Positions 1 through 8,273 of a stretch of DNA of 64,000 bases are shown piece after piece. Positions within the stretch are counted from its first letter, which is position 1. The number at the start of each line of letters is the position of its first letter. The stretch comes from Marinobacterium mangrovicola (GTDB taxonomy: Bacteria; Pseudomonadota; Gammaproteobacteria; Pseudomonadales; Balneatricaceae). The position numbers and the translations under genes are program-made. Location of the stretch: assembly GCF_004339595.1 (NCBI RefSeq), contig NZ_SMFU01000014.1:1-64000 (forward strand), written 5' to 3'. The notes under the pieces were generated by a model. It ran no database searches and had not been told where the DNA came from. It worked only from the letters and a program-made list of their open reading frames with translations.

Positions 1-197
1 TGTCATCAGGTGTGGGCATACATGCTGTCGACACGGTAAGCTCTCGGGTAGATAAAAGGTTTATTTTAAGGCTTTACCCCTTTCGCGACACCCTCTTCGG
101 GGCGGGGCATCTCCCCTCAGAAAATGAAAGCACCTGCCTGAAGCGGGCGAAACTGGTATGGTGGCCGCTGTTTTACCTGAGAAGATATAGAGCAACG

Positions 198-755
198 ATG
201 GCCTCATCCCTGATAGACACACTGGACCGATTTTTCGATGCAACGCTTGTCGCCCAGCTGGACAAATACGGCCAGGAACCGAGCTGCACCTACGACCCCG
301 AATGGCCCTCCCCCTGTATTCTCGCGGAAGATCCTGTCGAAGGCAGTTCGGTGCGCTGGAAGCCCGTTCGCCAAGACCCGCCCAGCGACATGTTTATCCG
401 CCTGAGCGAGGCTCTGGAGCTTGAGATCCACCCGGATATCGTGACCTGGTATACGCGCTTTTGGTCGGATCATCTGCAGGCCAGCCACCCGGAAGGTGAA
501 CTGACACTGCTGTTCTGCTGGAATGAAGAGGATATGGAGCGCCTGCGCGCCAATCTGCTCGGCCACATTATGGCGAAGCAGAAGCAGCGCCAGCCCCTGT
601 CACTGTTTTTCGCCTGCACCGATGGCGACGAATTCATGACGCTCAACAACGAGGATGGCAGCATTTGGCTGGAACGACCGGGCAAGAAGCCGCTGCGCCA
701 GCTCGCCAGCAGCCTGCAGGCGTTTCTGGAGCAACTGACGCCGGTCGTGGATTAA
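198..755 (+). CDS. syd: SecY-interacting protein Syd
   Basis: The 185-residue product matches Syd, a soluble protein that binds cytosolic loops of SecY at the inner membrane and is thought to monitor translocon quality. It is acidic and close to the length of E. coli Syd (181 aa). I recognise the N-terminal Asp-Thr-Leu-Asp-Arg-Phe-Phe start and the tryptophan-rich middle (WYTRFWSDHL near residues 82-91). The frame stays open upstream to about position 12, but the ATG at 198 fits the family N-terminus, so the longer reading is rejected. It stands alone and converges on the Tag-like gene. Confidence 0.9.
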   Translation: MASSLIDTLDRFFDATLVAQLDKYGQEPSCTYDPEWPSPCILAEDPVEGSSVRWKPVRQDPPSDMFIRLSEALELEIHPDIVTWYTRFWSDHLQASHPEGELTLLFCWNEEDMERLRANLLGHIMAKQKQRQPLSLFFACTDGDEFMTLNNEDGSIWLERPGKKPLRQLASSLQAFLEQLTPVVD

Positions 756-795
756 CTAGGATCAATACTCAGCCGGTTTACCAGCACACAGAAGT

Positions 796-1473
796 TCAGT
801 CATGCCGACCGATAGAGTGCGCCAGTAGCCGGCTGATCTGGCACATCGGCTTACCTGATTCCGCATGCCAGGCGTTAAACGCTTCCTGGACCAATTTCAG
901 GTCGCGCTGTGCCGTGGGCTTTTTATCGACCACGCCCTGGGCTCTCAAAGCCGTAACCACATCGTCGGTCAGCATAAAGGTATCCTTGCCCACCATACGC
1001 AGGAAAGAGGCCCCGGAGTTGCCGCCCAACTGGGTGCCTTCCTTCTTCAGCAGCGTCCAGAGAGACACGATATCGGTCACCGGCCATTCCGCCAGGAAAC
1101 GGCCCAACCCACCCTTCTGTTCCGAGATCTCCGATACCAGCAGCGCATTGGCCCTGGCCGCTTTCAGCTTGCCGAGATGACGGATCAGCGCTTCGTTCTG
1201 CATCATCTTTTCGATCTGCTCATCACTGAGCAGGCTGACTTTATAGGGATCAAAACCGAAGAAAGCGGTCTCAAACGCCGGCCACTTGCTATCCACCAAT
1301 GAATGTTTGAGACCGGCACGGAAAATCCTGCGGGTCATATCAGAAAACAGACGATCATCCGGCGTGGCGATCAGCTCTTCGGGCGATCTTGGCCCGGGCC
1401 CCAGCATCGCTTCCAACGACAGCTCAGGGTGAAGGTTCTGCGCCTGGATACAGAGTTCTGAGAAAGCTTTCAT
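796..1473 (-). CDS. DNA-3-methyladenine glycosylase I (Tag) family protein
   Basis: This 225-residue protein resembles the alkylbase DNA glycosylase family of Tag, which removes 3-methyladenine in base-excision repair. Support comes from an IFRAG-type helix followed by a WPAFETAFFGFD segment (about residues 50-75), the typical helical arrangement, and a conserved FMLTDDVV region. It is longer and more divergent than E. coli Tag (187 aa), and I did not confirm the zinc ligands, so activity on 3-methyladenine is inferred. An in-frame TTG precedes the ATG; the ATG at 1473 has AAGGGA at good spacing and was chosen. Confidence 0.75.
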   Translation of the reverse strand: MKAFSELCIQAQNLHPELSLEAMLGPGPRSPEELIATPDDRLFSDMTRRIFRAGLKHSLVDSKWPAFETAFFGFDPYKVSLLSDEQIEKMMQNEALIRHLGKLKAARANALLVSEISEQKGGLGRFLAEWPVTDIVSLWTLLKKEGTQLGGNSGASFLRMVGKDTFMLTDDVVTALRAQGVVDKKPTAQRDLKLVQEAFNAWHAESGKPMCQISRLLAHSIGRHD

Positions 1474-1688
1474 CAAATTCCCTTAGGTTCAATCAACAAT
1501 GAGCTGCAACGCTTTTGGCCGAGCATTGGGGCTATTTACTCGAACTGGTCACCGAGGTCCAGCCGGACTCAATTGTGCCGTCTGACGCCAGGGCGTATTA
1601 TTAGCGCCTTTTCTCCACCCCGCTTTAGGGGCGACATATTCCGGCACTGCGCCGGCCAAAACCGCCCGTTTCAGGATCGACACAAACG

Positions 1689-2903
1689 ATGCCAGCAATC
1701 CGAAAATCGAACAAGCTCATCAATGTCTGCTACGACATTCGTGGTCCGGTACTGCAGGAAGCCAAACGCCTGGAAGATGAAGGTCACCGGATTTTAAAGC
1801 TGAACATCGGCAACCCCGCGCCCTGGGGCTTCGACGCGCCGGAAGAGATCGTCCAGGATGTGATTCTCAACCTGCCCAGCGCCCAGGGCTACTGCGACTC
1901 CAAAGGGCTCTTCTCTGCCCGCAAGGCGGTGATGCAGGAGTGCCAGCGCAAGAGTATCGGCAACGTTTCCATCGATGACATCTATATAGGCAACGGCGTC
2001 TCCGAACTGATCGTCATGTCGATGCAGGGCCTGCTGAACGATAACGACGAGGTGCTGATCCCGGCACCGGACTATCCCCTGTGGACCGCGGCAGTCAGCC
2101 TGGCCGGCGGCAACGCCGTGCATTACCACTGCGATGAACAGGCGGACTGGTATCCCGATATCGAGGATATGCGCAGCAAGATTACCGACCGTACCCGTGG
2201 TATCGTCGTCATCAACCCGAACAACCCCACCGGCGCGCTGTACCCACCGGAGCTGCTTGAACAGATCATCGATCTGGCCCGCGAACACAAGCTGATCCTG
2301 TTCGCTGACGAGATCTACGACAAGATCCTATACGATGAAGCCGAGCACACCTCGCTCGCTTCCATGGCGGACGATGTGCTCTGCCTGACCTTTAATGGCC
2401 TGTCGAAAACCTACCGCGCAGCGGGCTTCCGCTCCGGCTGGCTAATCGTCAGCGGCCCCAAGCACAACGCCCGCGACTATATCGAGGGTCTGGACATGCT
2501 GGCCAACATGCGCCTGTGCGCCAACGTACCGGCGCAACACGCGATTCAGACAGCGCTTGGCGGTTACCAGAGCATCAACGAGTTGCTGGTTCCTGGCGGA
2601 CGCCTGCGCGAGCAGCGTGATCTCGCCTGGGAGATGCTCAATGCGATTCCCGGCGTCTCCTGCGTTAAGCCGAAAGGCGCGATGTACCTGTTCCCGAAAC
2701 TTGATCCGCAGCGCTACCCGATCCTTAACGATGAGAAGTTCGCTCTCGATCTGCTGATGCAGCAGAAGGTGCTGATCGTGCAGGGCAGCGGCTTCAATAT
2801 GCCCGATACACAGCACTTCAGGCTGGTGTTCCTGCCTGGGAAGGACCTGCTCACCGACTCTATCGAGCGTATCGGCAACTTCCTGCGCACCTATGAACAG
2901 TAA
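1689..2903 (+). CDS. alaA: Alanine-synthesising aminotransferase (AlaA type)
   Basis: This 404-residue fold-type I PLP enzyme matches AlaA (YfbQ), a glutamate-pyruvate aminotransferase making alanine in the cytosol. The N-terminus reads KSNKLINVCYDIRGPV, typical of this subgroup. The substrate-binding NPNNPTGALY motif lies near residue 178, and the PLP-binding lysine lies in the SKTYR motif near residue 240, followed by the phosphate-binding FRSGW segment. Length equals the family's (405 aa). The ATG at 1689 starts exactly where homologues start. It is monocistronic, with an inverted repeat just downstream. Confidence 0.93.
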   Translation: MPAIRKSNKLINVCYDIRGPVLQEAKRLEDEGHRILKLNIGNPAPWGFDAPEEIVQDVILNLPSAQGYCDSKGLFSARKAVMQECQRKSIGNVSIDDIYIGNGVSELIVMSMQGLLNDNDEVLIPAPDYPLWTAAVSLAGGNAVHYHCDEQADWYPDIEDMRSKITDRTRGIVVINPNNPTGALYPPELLEQIIDLAREHKLILFADEIYDKILYDEAEHTSLASMADDVLCLTFNGLSKTYRAAGFRSGWLIVSGPKHNARDYIEGLDMLANMRLCANVPAQHAIQTALGGYQSINELLVPGGRLREQRDLAWEMLNAIPGVSCVKPKGAMYLFPKLDPQRYPILNDEKFALDLLMQQKVLIVQGSGFNMPDTQHFRLVFLPGKDLLTDSIERIGNFLRTYEQ

Positions 2904-2940
2904 GCTAATAGAATAAACCCTGACCAGACATCCCATACAA

Positions 2941-2973
2941 TGGAAGTTTCAGCTTCCCCAGTTGAAACTTCCA
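2941..2973. repeat. Perfect 11-bp inverted repeat after alaA
   Basis: The arms TGGAAGTTTCA (2941-2951) and TGAAACTTCCA (2963-2973) are perfect inverted copies around an 11-nt loop, 37 bp after the alaA stop. There is no T-run on either side, so it is not a classical intrinsic terminator. It could be an RNA processing stem or a protein-binding site for the next gene. Confidence 0.6.
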
Positions 2974-3045
2974 TGTCATTGTTCTGACATATGCTAAATA
3001 TTAGAGAGAACCTATAAGCATTTATCGGCACGACAGGAGCATGGG

Positions 3046-3411
3046 ATGTTTATCAAAATCAAGAAAAACCAGGGCATATTCATGGAGCACAACGGCCTGG
3101 AAAAACGCCGTCTCGTGCCGGTCACATCAAACTTTCTGCTCAACGCGGATCATATCGCCGAGGCATCGTTCTACACCATCAAGGAGCTCAAGGTGCGCTT
3201 CGACCTGGAAGGACATGAATTTGAGCTTCCGGTCAACACACGTGTGGTTCATGTCCAGATGACCTACCTTTACGCTTCCCATAACGATCGGGCAAAAAGC
3301 CAGGATCAGGTCGTCGAGCGCCAGTACTACAAGCTCTTCTTCTTCCCCGAAAACGTGGAGCCCTATGAAGAGATTCGCGGCGTCATCGAAAGCCAGGTGG
3401 CCAATCTCTGA
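3046..3411 (+). CDS. Hypothetical protein
   Basis: I do not recognise this 121-residue soluble protein. It has no signal peptide or membrane segment and is rich in beta-strand-like stretches (FELPVNTRVVHVQMTYLY), ending in an acidic tail. An AGGAG-like ribosome site (GACAGGAGCATGGG) precedes the ATG, and codon use resembles its neighbours, so it is probably a real chromosomal gene. It sits between the inverted repeat at 2941 and the terminator of the convergent exonuclease. Confidence 0.75.
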   Translation: MFIKIKKNQGIFMEHNGLEKRRLVPVTSNFLLNADHIAEASFYTIKELKVRFDLEGHEFELPVNTRVVHVQMTYLYASHNDRAKSQDQVVERQYYKLFFFPENVEPYEEIRGVIESQVANL

Positions 3412-3439
3412 TCCACACGGAACAGGTCACAGAAAAGAA

Positions 3440-3464
3440 AAGAGGCCGCCTCAGGCGACCTCTT
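3440..3464 (-). terminator. Rho-independent terminator overlapping the exonuclease stop codon
   Basis: An 11-bp stem with one mismatch (AAGAGGCCGCC against GGCGACCTCTT) encloses a 3-nt loop that is exactly the TGA stop of the minus-strand exonuclease gene (3451-3453). On the minus strand a TTTTCTTTTC tract follows. The terminator therefore begins inside the coding sequence. Confidence 0.8.
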
Positions 3465-3927
3465 CCAGCAACTGGCGGATAGCGCCAAGCTGATCCTCCA
3501 CATCCCGCAACGCACGATGACGGCGGAACCGGGTACTCTTACGATAGACCTCGCACTGCTCCGGGGTTAACAACCGCTCTATTCCCTGAATGCGGAACCG
3601 CATCGGCATCTGCTGCGAGTGGAACAAACGTCGCATCCAGAACAGGTCAAAATCATAGGCATCACAGGTCAGCGTTTTGCCAGCAAGCGCCGCATTCAAG
3701 CGCTCACACGCCTGGGCAGCCGTAATTCCTTTCCGACCCAACTGCTCGTGCTCTATACAGTGCAATTCCTCAGCGAACTCATCCCAGTAATCCCAGCCTT
3801 CAACCGATGCCGGATCGATTAAAAATTCATCCTGCGCTCCACTGGAGTCGCACTTCCAGGCCACCTCTATGGGGTAAGAGTCAGGCCCCAGGCCGCTGGC
3901 CTCAATATCAATACAGATCAGTTCCAC
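3451..3927 (-). CDS. 3'-5' exonuclease, DEDDh family
   Basis: This 158-residue protein has the DEDDh (RNase T/DnaQ-like) exonuclease layout. Motif I is DIEASGLG at residues 7-14, with the metal-binding Asp and Glu. A central CDAYDFDLFWMRRLF segment supplies the second Asp, and a C-terminal HRALRDVEDQ supplies the His and final Asp. Substrate is unknown; small DEDDh enzymes trim DNA or RNA 3' ends. The start is GTG, immediately after the TAA of the upstream methyltransferase gene, and AAGGA lies at proper distance. The two genes are probably translationally coupled. Confidence 0.85.
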   Translation of the reverse strand: MELICIDIEASGLGPDSYPIEVAWKCDSSGAQDEFLIDPASVEGWDYWDEFAEELHCIEHEQLGRKGITAAQACERLNAALAGKTLTCDAYDFDLFWMRRLFHSQQMPMRFRIQGIERLLTPEQCEVYRKSTRFRRHRALRDVEDQLGAIRQLLEEVA

Positions 3928-4830
3928 TTACATATCCTTTTGGTAAAGCAACACCTTCAGCCCGTTTTCCGCATCCTTCTCCGGAAAATCCTCCGCTTGG
4001 GCCAGGCGTTGACGGAATGTGAAGCCTGGCGCTTCCTGCTCCATCAACTGACGAAGAAACTGTTCGCTATGCGCCGGATCGTTATGACAAGCCAATACCT
4101 GACCTCCGCTTGCCACAAACTCATCCAGACGGCGCAGCACCTTGCGATAATCACGTTCAGCCACAAAGCTGCCCGGTTGAAAACTGGGCGGATCGATCAC
4201 CACCAGATCAAAGGGGCCGTTCTTACGCACACGGCCCCAGGATCGTAGCAGATCCACCGCCATAAATCCGACCGTTTTAGTAGGTAAAGAGTTCAGCTGA
4301 TGATTGGTACGGCCGGTTGCCAACGCACTTGAACTCATATCGATATTGAGTGCCGAGACCGCACCGCCGGCCATGGCCGCCACCGAAAAGCTGCAGGTAT
4401 AGGAAAACAGATTGAGCACACGCTTATCCCTGGCATGCTCACGCACCCAGTCACGTCCCGGCCGCATATCGAGAAACAGGCCGGCATTCTGATTTTGCAG
4501 CGGTCGTACCTGGTATTTAAGCCCAGCCTCTTCGACCACCAGCTTGTCGGGCACCTCGCCGGCCAACACTTCACTCTGCGCTGTTCTGCCACGGCCACGC
4601 AGCTGCAGTACCACACCTTCAACACCCGCTCGCACCAGCGCCTCTACCAGGCTGTCCACCGGCTCAGGCAGTTCATCGCTGTACGCTCGGATCACCGCCA
4701 CTGGCGGCAGGTAGTCCACCACCAGCCACTCCAGGCCGGGCGCGCAGCCGCCACGCCCATGAAACAGGCGGCGTACCTGCCCGGTGGCAAGCCCCAATTG
4801 CTCGATGACAGTTTCAACAGCACGCTGCAC
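3928..4830 (-). CDS. Class I SAM-dependent RNA methyltransferase, RlmI/RlmK-like
   Basis: This 300-residue Rossmann methyltransferase resembles the RlmI/RlmK group of 23S rRNA methylases. The SAM-binding motif [15 protein letters not shown] lies near residues 138-152, after [15 protein letters not shown]. The catalytic-region motif [11 protein letters not shown] lies near residues 210-220. It lacks the N-terminal PUA domain of RlmI and is shorter than RlmI (396 aa), so the modified base is uncertain. It is first in a two-gene unit with the exonuclease and is divergent from htpX. Confidence 0.82.
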   Translation of the reverse strand: MQRAVETVIEQLGLATGQVRRLFHGRGGCAPGLEWLVVDYLPPVAVIRAYSDELPEPVDSLVEALVRAGVEGVVLQLRGRGRTAQSEVLAGEVPDKLVVEEAGLKYQVRPLQNQNAGLFLDMRPGRDWVREHARDKRVLNLFSYTCSFSVAAMAGGAVSALNIDMSSSALATGRTNHQLNSLPTKTVGFMAVDLLRSWGRVRKNGPFDLVVIDPPSFQPGSFVAERDYRKVLRRLDEFVASGGQVLACHNDPAHSEQFLRQLMEQEAPGFTFRQRLAQAEDFPEKDAENGLKVLLYQKDM

Positions 4831-4885
4831 TCAGATTCTCCGGCGACAACAAAAAGGGGCGCATTATATAAATGGTGCTGCTGTA

Positions 4886-4912
4886 TTGAAACTTTGCCTC
4901 TAAGCCCTTATC
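4886..4912 (+). promoter_or_regulatory. Candidate sigma-32 (heat-shock) promoter of htpX
   Basis: TTGAAA at 4886-4891 is separated by 13 bp from CCCTTATC at 4905-4912. This fits the sigma-32 pattern CTTGAAA, 11-16 bp, CCCCATNT with one or two mismatches. It lies about 60 bp before the htpX start, and htpX is a known heat-shock gene in E. coli. A CTGTGT-CAAA-ACACAG palindrome (4932-4947) lies between promoter and start. Confidence 0.5.
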
Positions 4913-4971
4913 AAAGAGTCAGGCTAATTTCCTGTGTCAAAACACAGTCATTTATGGGAACCCAACACAAC

Positions 4972-5862
4972 ATGATGAGAATCGTACTGTTTCTGGCCAC
5001 CAACCTCGCGGTACTGCTGGTCGCAAGCGTCACGCTCAACCTTCTTGGCGTGAACTCTTACCTCACAGGCACCGGCCTGGACTATGGCTCTCTGCTCGTC
5101 TTCTGTGCCGTATTTGGCTTCGCGGGATCGTTTATTTCCCTGTTCCTCTCCAAAACCATGGCGAAAATGGGCACACGCACCCAGTTGATCAAGGAGCCAC
5201 GCAACGCTGACGAACGCTGGCTGCTTGAAACCGTTGCCGAGCTGGCAGAGAAAGCTGGCGTGGGCATGCCCGAAGTAGGCGTGTTTCCAGCACAGCAGGC
5301 CAACGCCTTCGCCACCGGATGGAACAAGAACAACGCCCTGGTTGCGGTCAGCTCAGGCCTGCTGCAGCGCTTCCGCCCGGAAGAGGTGCGCGCGGTGCTG
5401 GCCCATGAGATCGGCCACGTCGCCAACGGCGACATGGTGACACTGACGCTGATCCAGGGCGTGGTGAACACCTTCGTCATGTTCTTCGCCCGCATCGTCG
5501 GCTATGCCGTCGACTCGTTCCTGCGCCGTGGTGAAGACAACGGTGGTGGTGTAGGTATCGGCTTTTACATCACCACTTTCGTTTTCGAGATCATCTTCGG
5601 CATTCTGGCATCGGTCATCGTCGCCTGGTTCAGCCGTCGCCGCGAATACCGCGCTGACGAAGCCGGCGCTCAGTTTGCCAGCACTGGTGCCATGATCGGC
5701 GCGCTGCAGCGCCTGAAAGCGGAATACGGCGCTCCGGACGAACTGCCGGAACAGCTGAACGCCTTCGGCATCAACGGCAACCTGAAACAGGGCTTCATGG
5801 CTCTGATCGCCAGCCACCCGCCGCTGGACGACCGCATCGCCGCTCTCAAAGCACGCGGCTAA
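4972..5862 (+). CDS. htpX: Membrane zinc metalloprotease HtpX
   Basis: HtpX is an inner-membrane M48 protease that degrades misfolded membrane proteins alongside FtsH. The 296-residue product starts [15 protein letters not shown], as in E. coli, with two N-terminal membrane helices. The zinc motif is HEIGH near residue 144, followed by [17 protein letters not shown]; two more hydrophobic helices follow, then [14 protein letters not shown] with the third zinc ligand Glu. The frame is open upstream to about 4435, but conservation begins at the MM pair, so 4972 is the start. A heat-shock-like promoter precedes it and a strong terminator follows. Confidence 0.95.
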   Translation: MMRIVLFLATNLAVLLVASVTLNLLGVNSYLTGTGLDYGSLLVFCAVFGFAGSFISLFLSKTMAKMGTRTQLIKEPRNADERWLLETVAELAEKAGVGMPEVGVFPAQQANAFATGWNKNNALVAVSSGLLQRFRPEEVRAVLAHEIGHVANGDMVTLTLIQGVVNTFVMFFARIVGYAVDSFLRRGEDNGGGVGIGFYITTFVFEIIFGILASVIVAWFSRRREYRADEAGAQFASTGAMIGALQRLKAEYGAPDELPEQLNAFGINGNLKQGFMALIASHPPLDDRIAALKARG

Positions 5863-5878
5863 GCCTGCAAACGCGCAT

Positions 5879-5908
5879 AAAAAAGCCCGGCTATGCCGGG
5901 CTTTTTTT
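5879..5908. terminator. Bidirectional rho-independent terminator
   Basis: GCCCGGC and GCCGGGC arms around a 3-nt loop are flanked by six A residues upstream and seven T residues downstream. It can serve both htpX and the convergent gene ending at 5924. Confidence 0.92.
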
Positions 5909-5923
5909 GTCCTGCGATCTGAA

Positions 5924-6304
5924 TCATTTCTTCTTCGGCGGCACGGGATTGAAATCATCAAGCTCAAGGTTCAAGGGCCTGGGGGCTTTCACCTCTTCCT
6001 TTGTTGGCACAGCCTCAAGGGTACGCTTGCGCTGACCGGTGTGACTGTAAACCTCTTCATGACGGCGCTTGACTGCTTCCGGGCGCACCTCTTCGATCTG
6101 CTGGATATAGCGCTTGGACAGCATCACCAGAGAGGCCGAGCTTTGCTGGTCATCTACATGCACCGGCAGAAAGATCCGATCATCGTTCAGAATGTCCTGC
6201 AGCCTCTCATCCGGCCCCAGAAAGACATTACCCAGCTGCCGGCTGCCATCATGCATCCGGACATAGACTTTAACTTCACGCTTCTGTTTCAAAACAACTG
6301 ACAC
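5924..6304 (-). CDS. Hypothetical protein with an N-terminal beta domain
   Basis: This 126-residue protein is not recognised with confidence. The first half (KVYVRMHDGSRQLGNVFLGP, about residues 10-29) reads like a small beta-barrel domain of the kind annotated as DUF6812. The second half is charged, and the C-terminus is proline- and lysine-rich (NPVPPKKK). GTG at 6304 has GGGAG seven bases upstream, better than the ATG at 6361, which lacks a ribosome site. It is 105 bp downstream of the NAD-kinase-like gene on the same strand. Confidence 0.65.
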   Translation of the reverse strand: MSVVLKQKREVKVYVRMHDGSRQLGNVFLGPDERLQDILNDDRIFLPVHVDDQQSSASLVMLSKRYIQQIEEVRPEAVKRRHEEVYSHTGQRKRTLEAVPTKEEVKAPRPLNLELDDFNPVPPKKK

Positions 6305-6409
6305 TTTATTCTCCCGGCATAAGCTTGGAGTAATCGTATTAATAAAACGACACTTTAACACTTAGAGCGGGTAAAAGTCCTGAGGTTCGCGTTTAAAAAT
6401 GCAACAGAG

Positions 6410-7519
6410 TTATTCTACGCGGTAGAGAATAGCGTCGTGATATCCGGTATGGACAGGAATAAGCCCTGAGAAATCCCGGTTAAGAGCGGAGTCACCACTA
6501 TCAATCAGCAGCGGACGCCCTTCCAGCGCCTTGATCTTGGTTTTGGTGGAAACCACATACAGCGCATCCCGACCAAGACGGCGCATCAGCTCGGGGCTCA
6601 ACTGCTGATTGCCGCGCCCAAGCAGATGCCCCTGACCGCCGATCGGCGTAATCACTACCCGGGTTTCAAAGCCCTCGGTCAACTCCAGCAGCTGCTGAGC
6701 GGTACAATCCGAGGCGATCAACTCACCATCCTGAATCAGATCTACGCCCAACAGCGTATTCTGAAGACCGAGATGTTCCATGATTGCAGCAACGGTGGAC
6801 CCGGACCCCATGATGTAGCGCACATCGGGCTCCATGCTTTCTTCAAAGTCGGCGGCAATATCGTCCAGCACCAGGGATTCATCCTCACGCTGGCCGTTTT
6901 TGACATGCTGAAGGTAGCGGTGTTCGCTGGGTACCAGCAGCTCGCCGTAGTAGCGCGCCCTGACCTTACCGGCGCGAAATGCCTCTTCATCGATATCACG
7001 CACTTCACCGCTGGACAACGTCACCAGCTCACCGCGAATCAGCATGGCAGCAACTTCACCCGCCGCTTTAGGCGTGATGGCGTAAACACCGGAGTGGATC
7101 TTTACACCGGCCGGGATACCCAGCACCGGACAGCGCTCTGCTACCGCCGCGCAGATATTTCGCGCGGTACCATCGCCACCGGCAAACAAAATCAGATCCG
7201 CGCCCTGCTCAGCCAACGTAACGGCTGCTGCCTCCGTATCCGCCGCTGTCGACGGCTGCTGACTCGCTGCGCCGAGTACCTCCGCCTCTATACCGGCCTC
7301 ACGGGCGGAGTCCTCCCCCATACTGCCGGCCCAGGTGATCAGGCGGAAATCGAGTCCGGCCAGCTCCTGCAGTGCCGCCAGCGCTCGTTCCGGCGCTTTA
7401 GGCTCGGCCCCCAGTTCCAGCGCTTTGGCCACGGTTTCGGCACCATCACTGCCCTTCAGGCCAACACTGCCTCCAATCCCGGCCAAAGGGTTAACGACCA
7501 ACCCCAGGGTAAATGTCAT
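6410..7519 (-). CDS. ATP-NAD kinase family protein
   Basis: The 369-residue product belongs to the NAD kinase/AcoX-like superfamily. NPLAGIGGSVGLKGSDG at the N-terminus and LFAGGDGTARNI near residues 112-123 form the GGDGT nucleotide-binding motif. GIPAGVKIHSGVYA follows, where classical NAD kinases have the NE/D and GSTAYS motifs. A later GSGSTVAAIMEHLG resembles the dinucleotide-binding turn. It is probably not the housekeeping NadK; AcoX-like proteins are often linked to acetoin or ketone metabolism, which is not evident here. Its ATG overlaps the TGA of the PilZ gene (ATGA), implying coupling. Confidence 0.82.
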   Translation of the reverse strand: MTFTLGLVVNPLAGIGGSVGLKGSDGAETVAKALELGAEPKAPERALAALQELAGLDFRLITWAGSMGEDSAREAGIEAEVLGAASQQPSTAADTEAAAVTLAEQGADLILFAGGDGTARNICAAVAERCPVLGIPAGVKIHSGVYAITPKAAGEVAAMLIRGELVTLSSGEVRDIDEEAFRAGKVRARYYGELLVPSEHRYLQHVKNGQREDESLVLDDIAADFEESMEPDVRYIMGSGSTVAAIMEHLGLQNTLLGVDLIQDGELIASDCTAQQLLELTEGFETRVVITPIGGQGHLLGRGNQQLSPELMRRLGRDALYVVSTKTKIKALEGRPLLIDSGDSALNRDFSGLIPVHTGYHDAILYRVE

Positions 7520-8238
7520 TGCGTATCCTCCTGCGCCAGGTAGCCGGTTTCCACCAGATATTGCTGATAAACGAAGCCCGCCAGTATCAGGTGAGTTTCC
7601 TCTTCAAGATCGACAAACTCGACCCCATGGCTGATTACGCTGAACGAACCACCTTCGGATTCGTAGATACTGCGAATGATTGCCGGCGCCAGCAGTACAT
7701 GATCAATCCCGCTTACCGAAAGACGCGCGGTGATAAAGATTTTGTCGCCGGTACGACCCAGGACTCGGTTCGCTTCGAGACAGGCTCCAGCCACATGAAT
7801 ATCGGTACAGCAGGCGCTGACCGGAAAATCGGCAGTAGGGTGGCCGCCATCGTCGGGATCAACCGACACCCTGAGATTAACCGGTACCCGGGTATGATGG
7901 CGTACACGCTGCGCATCGATCTGTTGTGGCCAGGCCAAATGCCAGTATGGGTAAGGATGGTTCTGAATCCGGATCAAGCGGGTCTCAAAGGCGCAGACCC
8001 AGTTGCCCGCCATCAAGCGCACGGTCAACATCGCCCCTTCGTTGATCAGTACCGGCGTACCGGAATTACGCGGCGCCGAGACGATCACCGAAGCGTTTTC
8101 ACGAAACCCCACCAACTGCACCAGATGCCGTCCCCGCGGCGAGCGGGTCTCAAGTCGCACGCGCTCGCCGATGCGAGGTCGCAGCTCGGCAAGGGTCTTG
8201 AGGGTAGTGCCCTCGAGCTCGGGTTGATATCTGGCCAT
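7516..8238 (-). CDS. YcgR-like flagellar brake protein with PilZ domain
   Basis: This 240-residue cytosolic protein has the two-part YcgR layout. An N-terminal YcgR-like beta domain (residues ~20-105) is followed by a PilZ domain (~110-225) that binds cyclic di-GMP. The PilZ RxxxR box is RVRHHTRVPV near residue 112. The second box, usually (D/N)xSxxG, reads TDIHVAGACL, so His replaces the usual Ser. In YcgR, c-di-GMP binding slows the flagellar motor; that role is inferred because no flagellar genes lie nearby. It overlaps the NAD-kinase-like gene by 3 bp and follows pdxB by 35 bp. Confidence 0.82.
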   Translation of the reverse strand: MARYQPELEGTTLKTLAELRPRIGERVRLETRSPRGRHLVQLVGFRENASVIVSAPRNSGTPVLINEGAMLTVRLMAGNWVCAFETRLIRIQNHPYPYWHLAWPQQIDAQRVRHHTRVPVNLRVSVDPDDGGHPTADFPVSACCTDIHVAGACLEANRVLGRTGDKIFITARLSVSGIDHVLLAPAIIRSIYESEGGSFSVISHGVEFVDLEEETHLILAGFVYQQYLVETGYLAQEDTQ

Positions 8239-8273
8239 AGAGTGTCGCGCTTATTCGATCCAAACCCGCAAGC

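Noticed and set aside
1-197. Possible structured leader or riboswitch before syd
   Set aside because: GC-rich stems (CCCCTC/GGGGCGGGG region) are visible, but no known riboswitch core could be matched.
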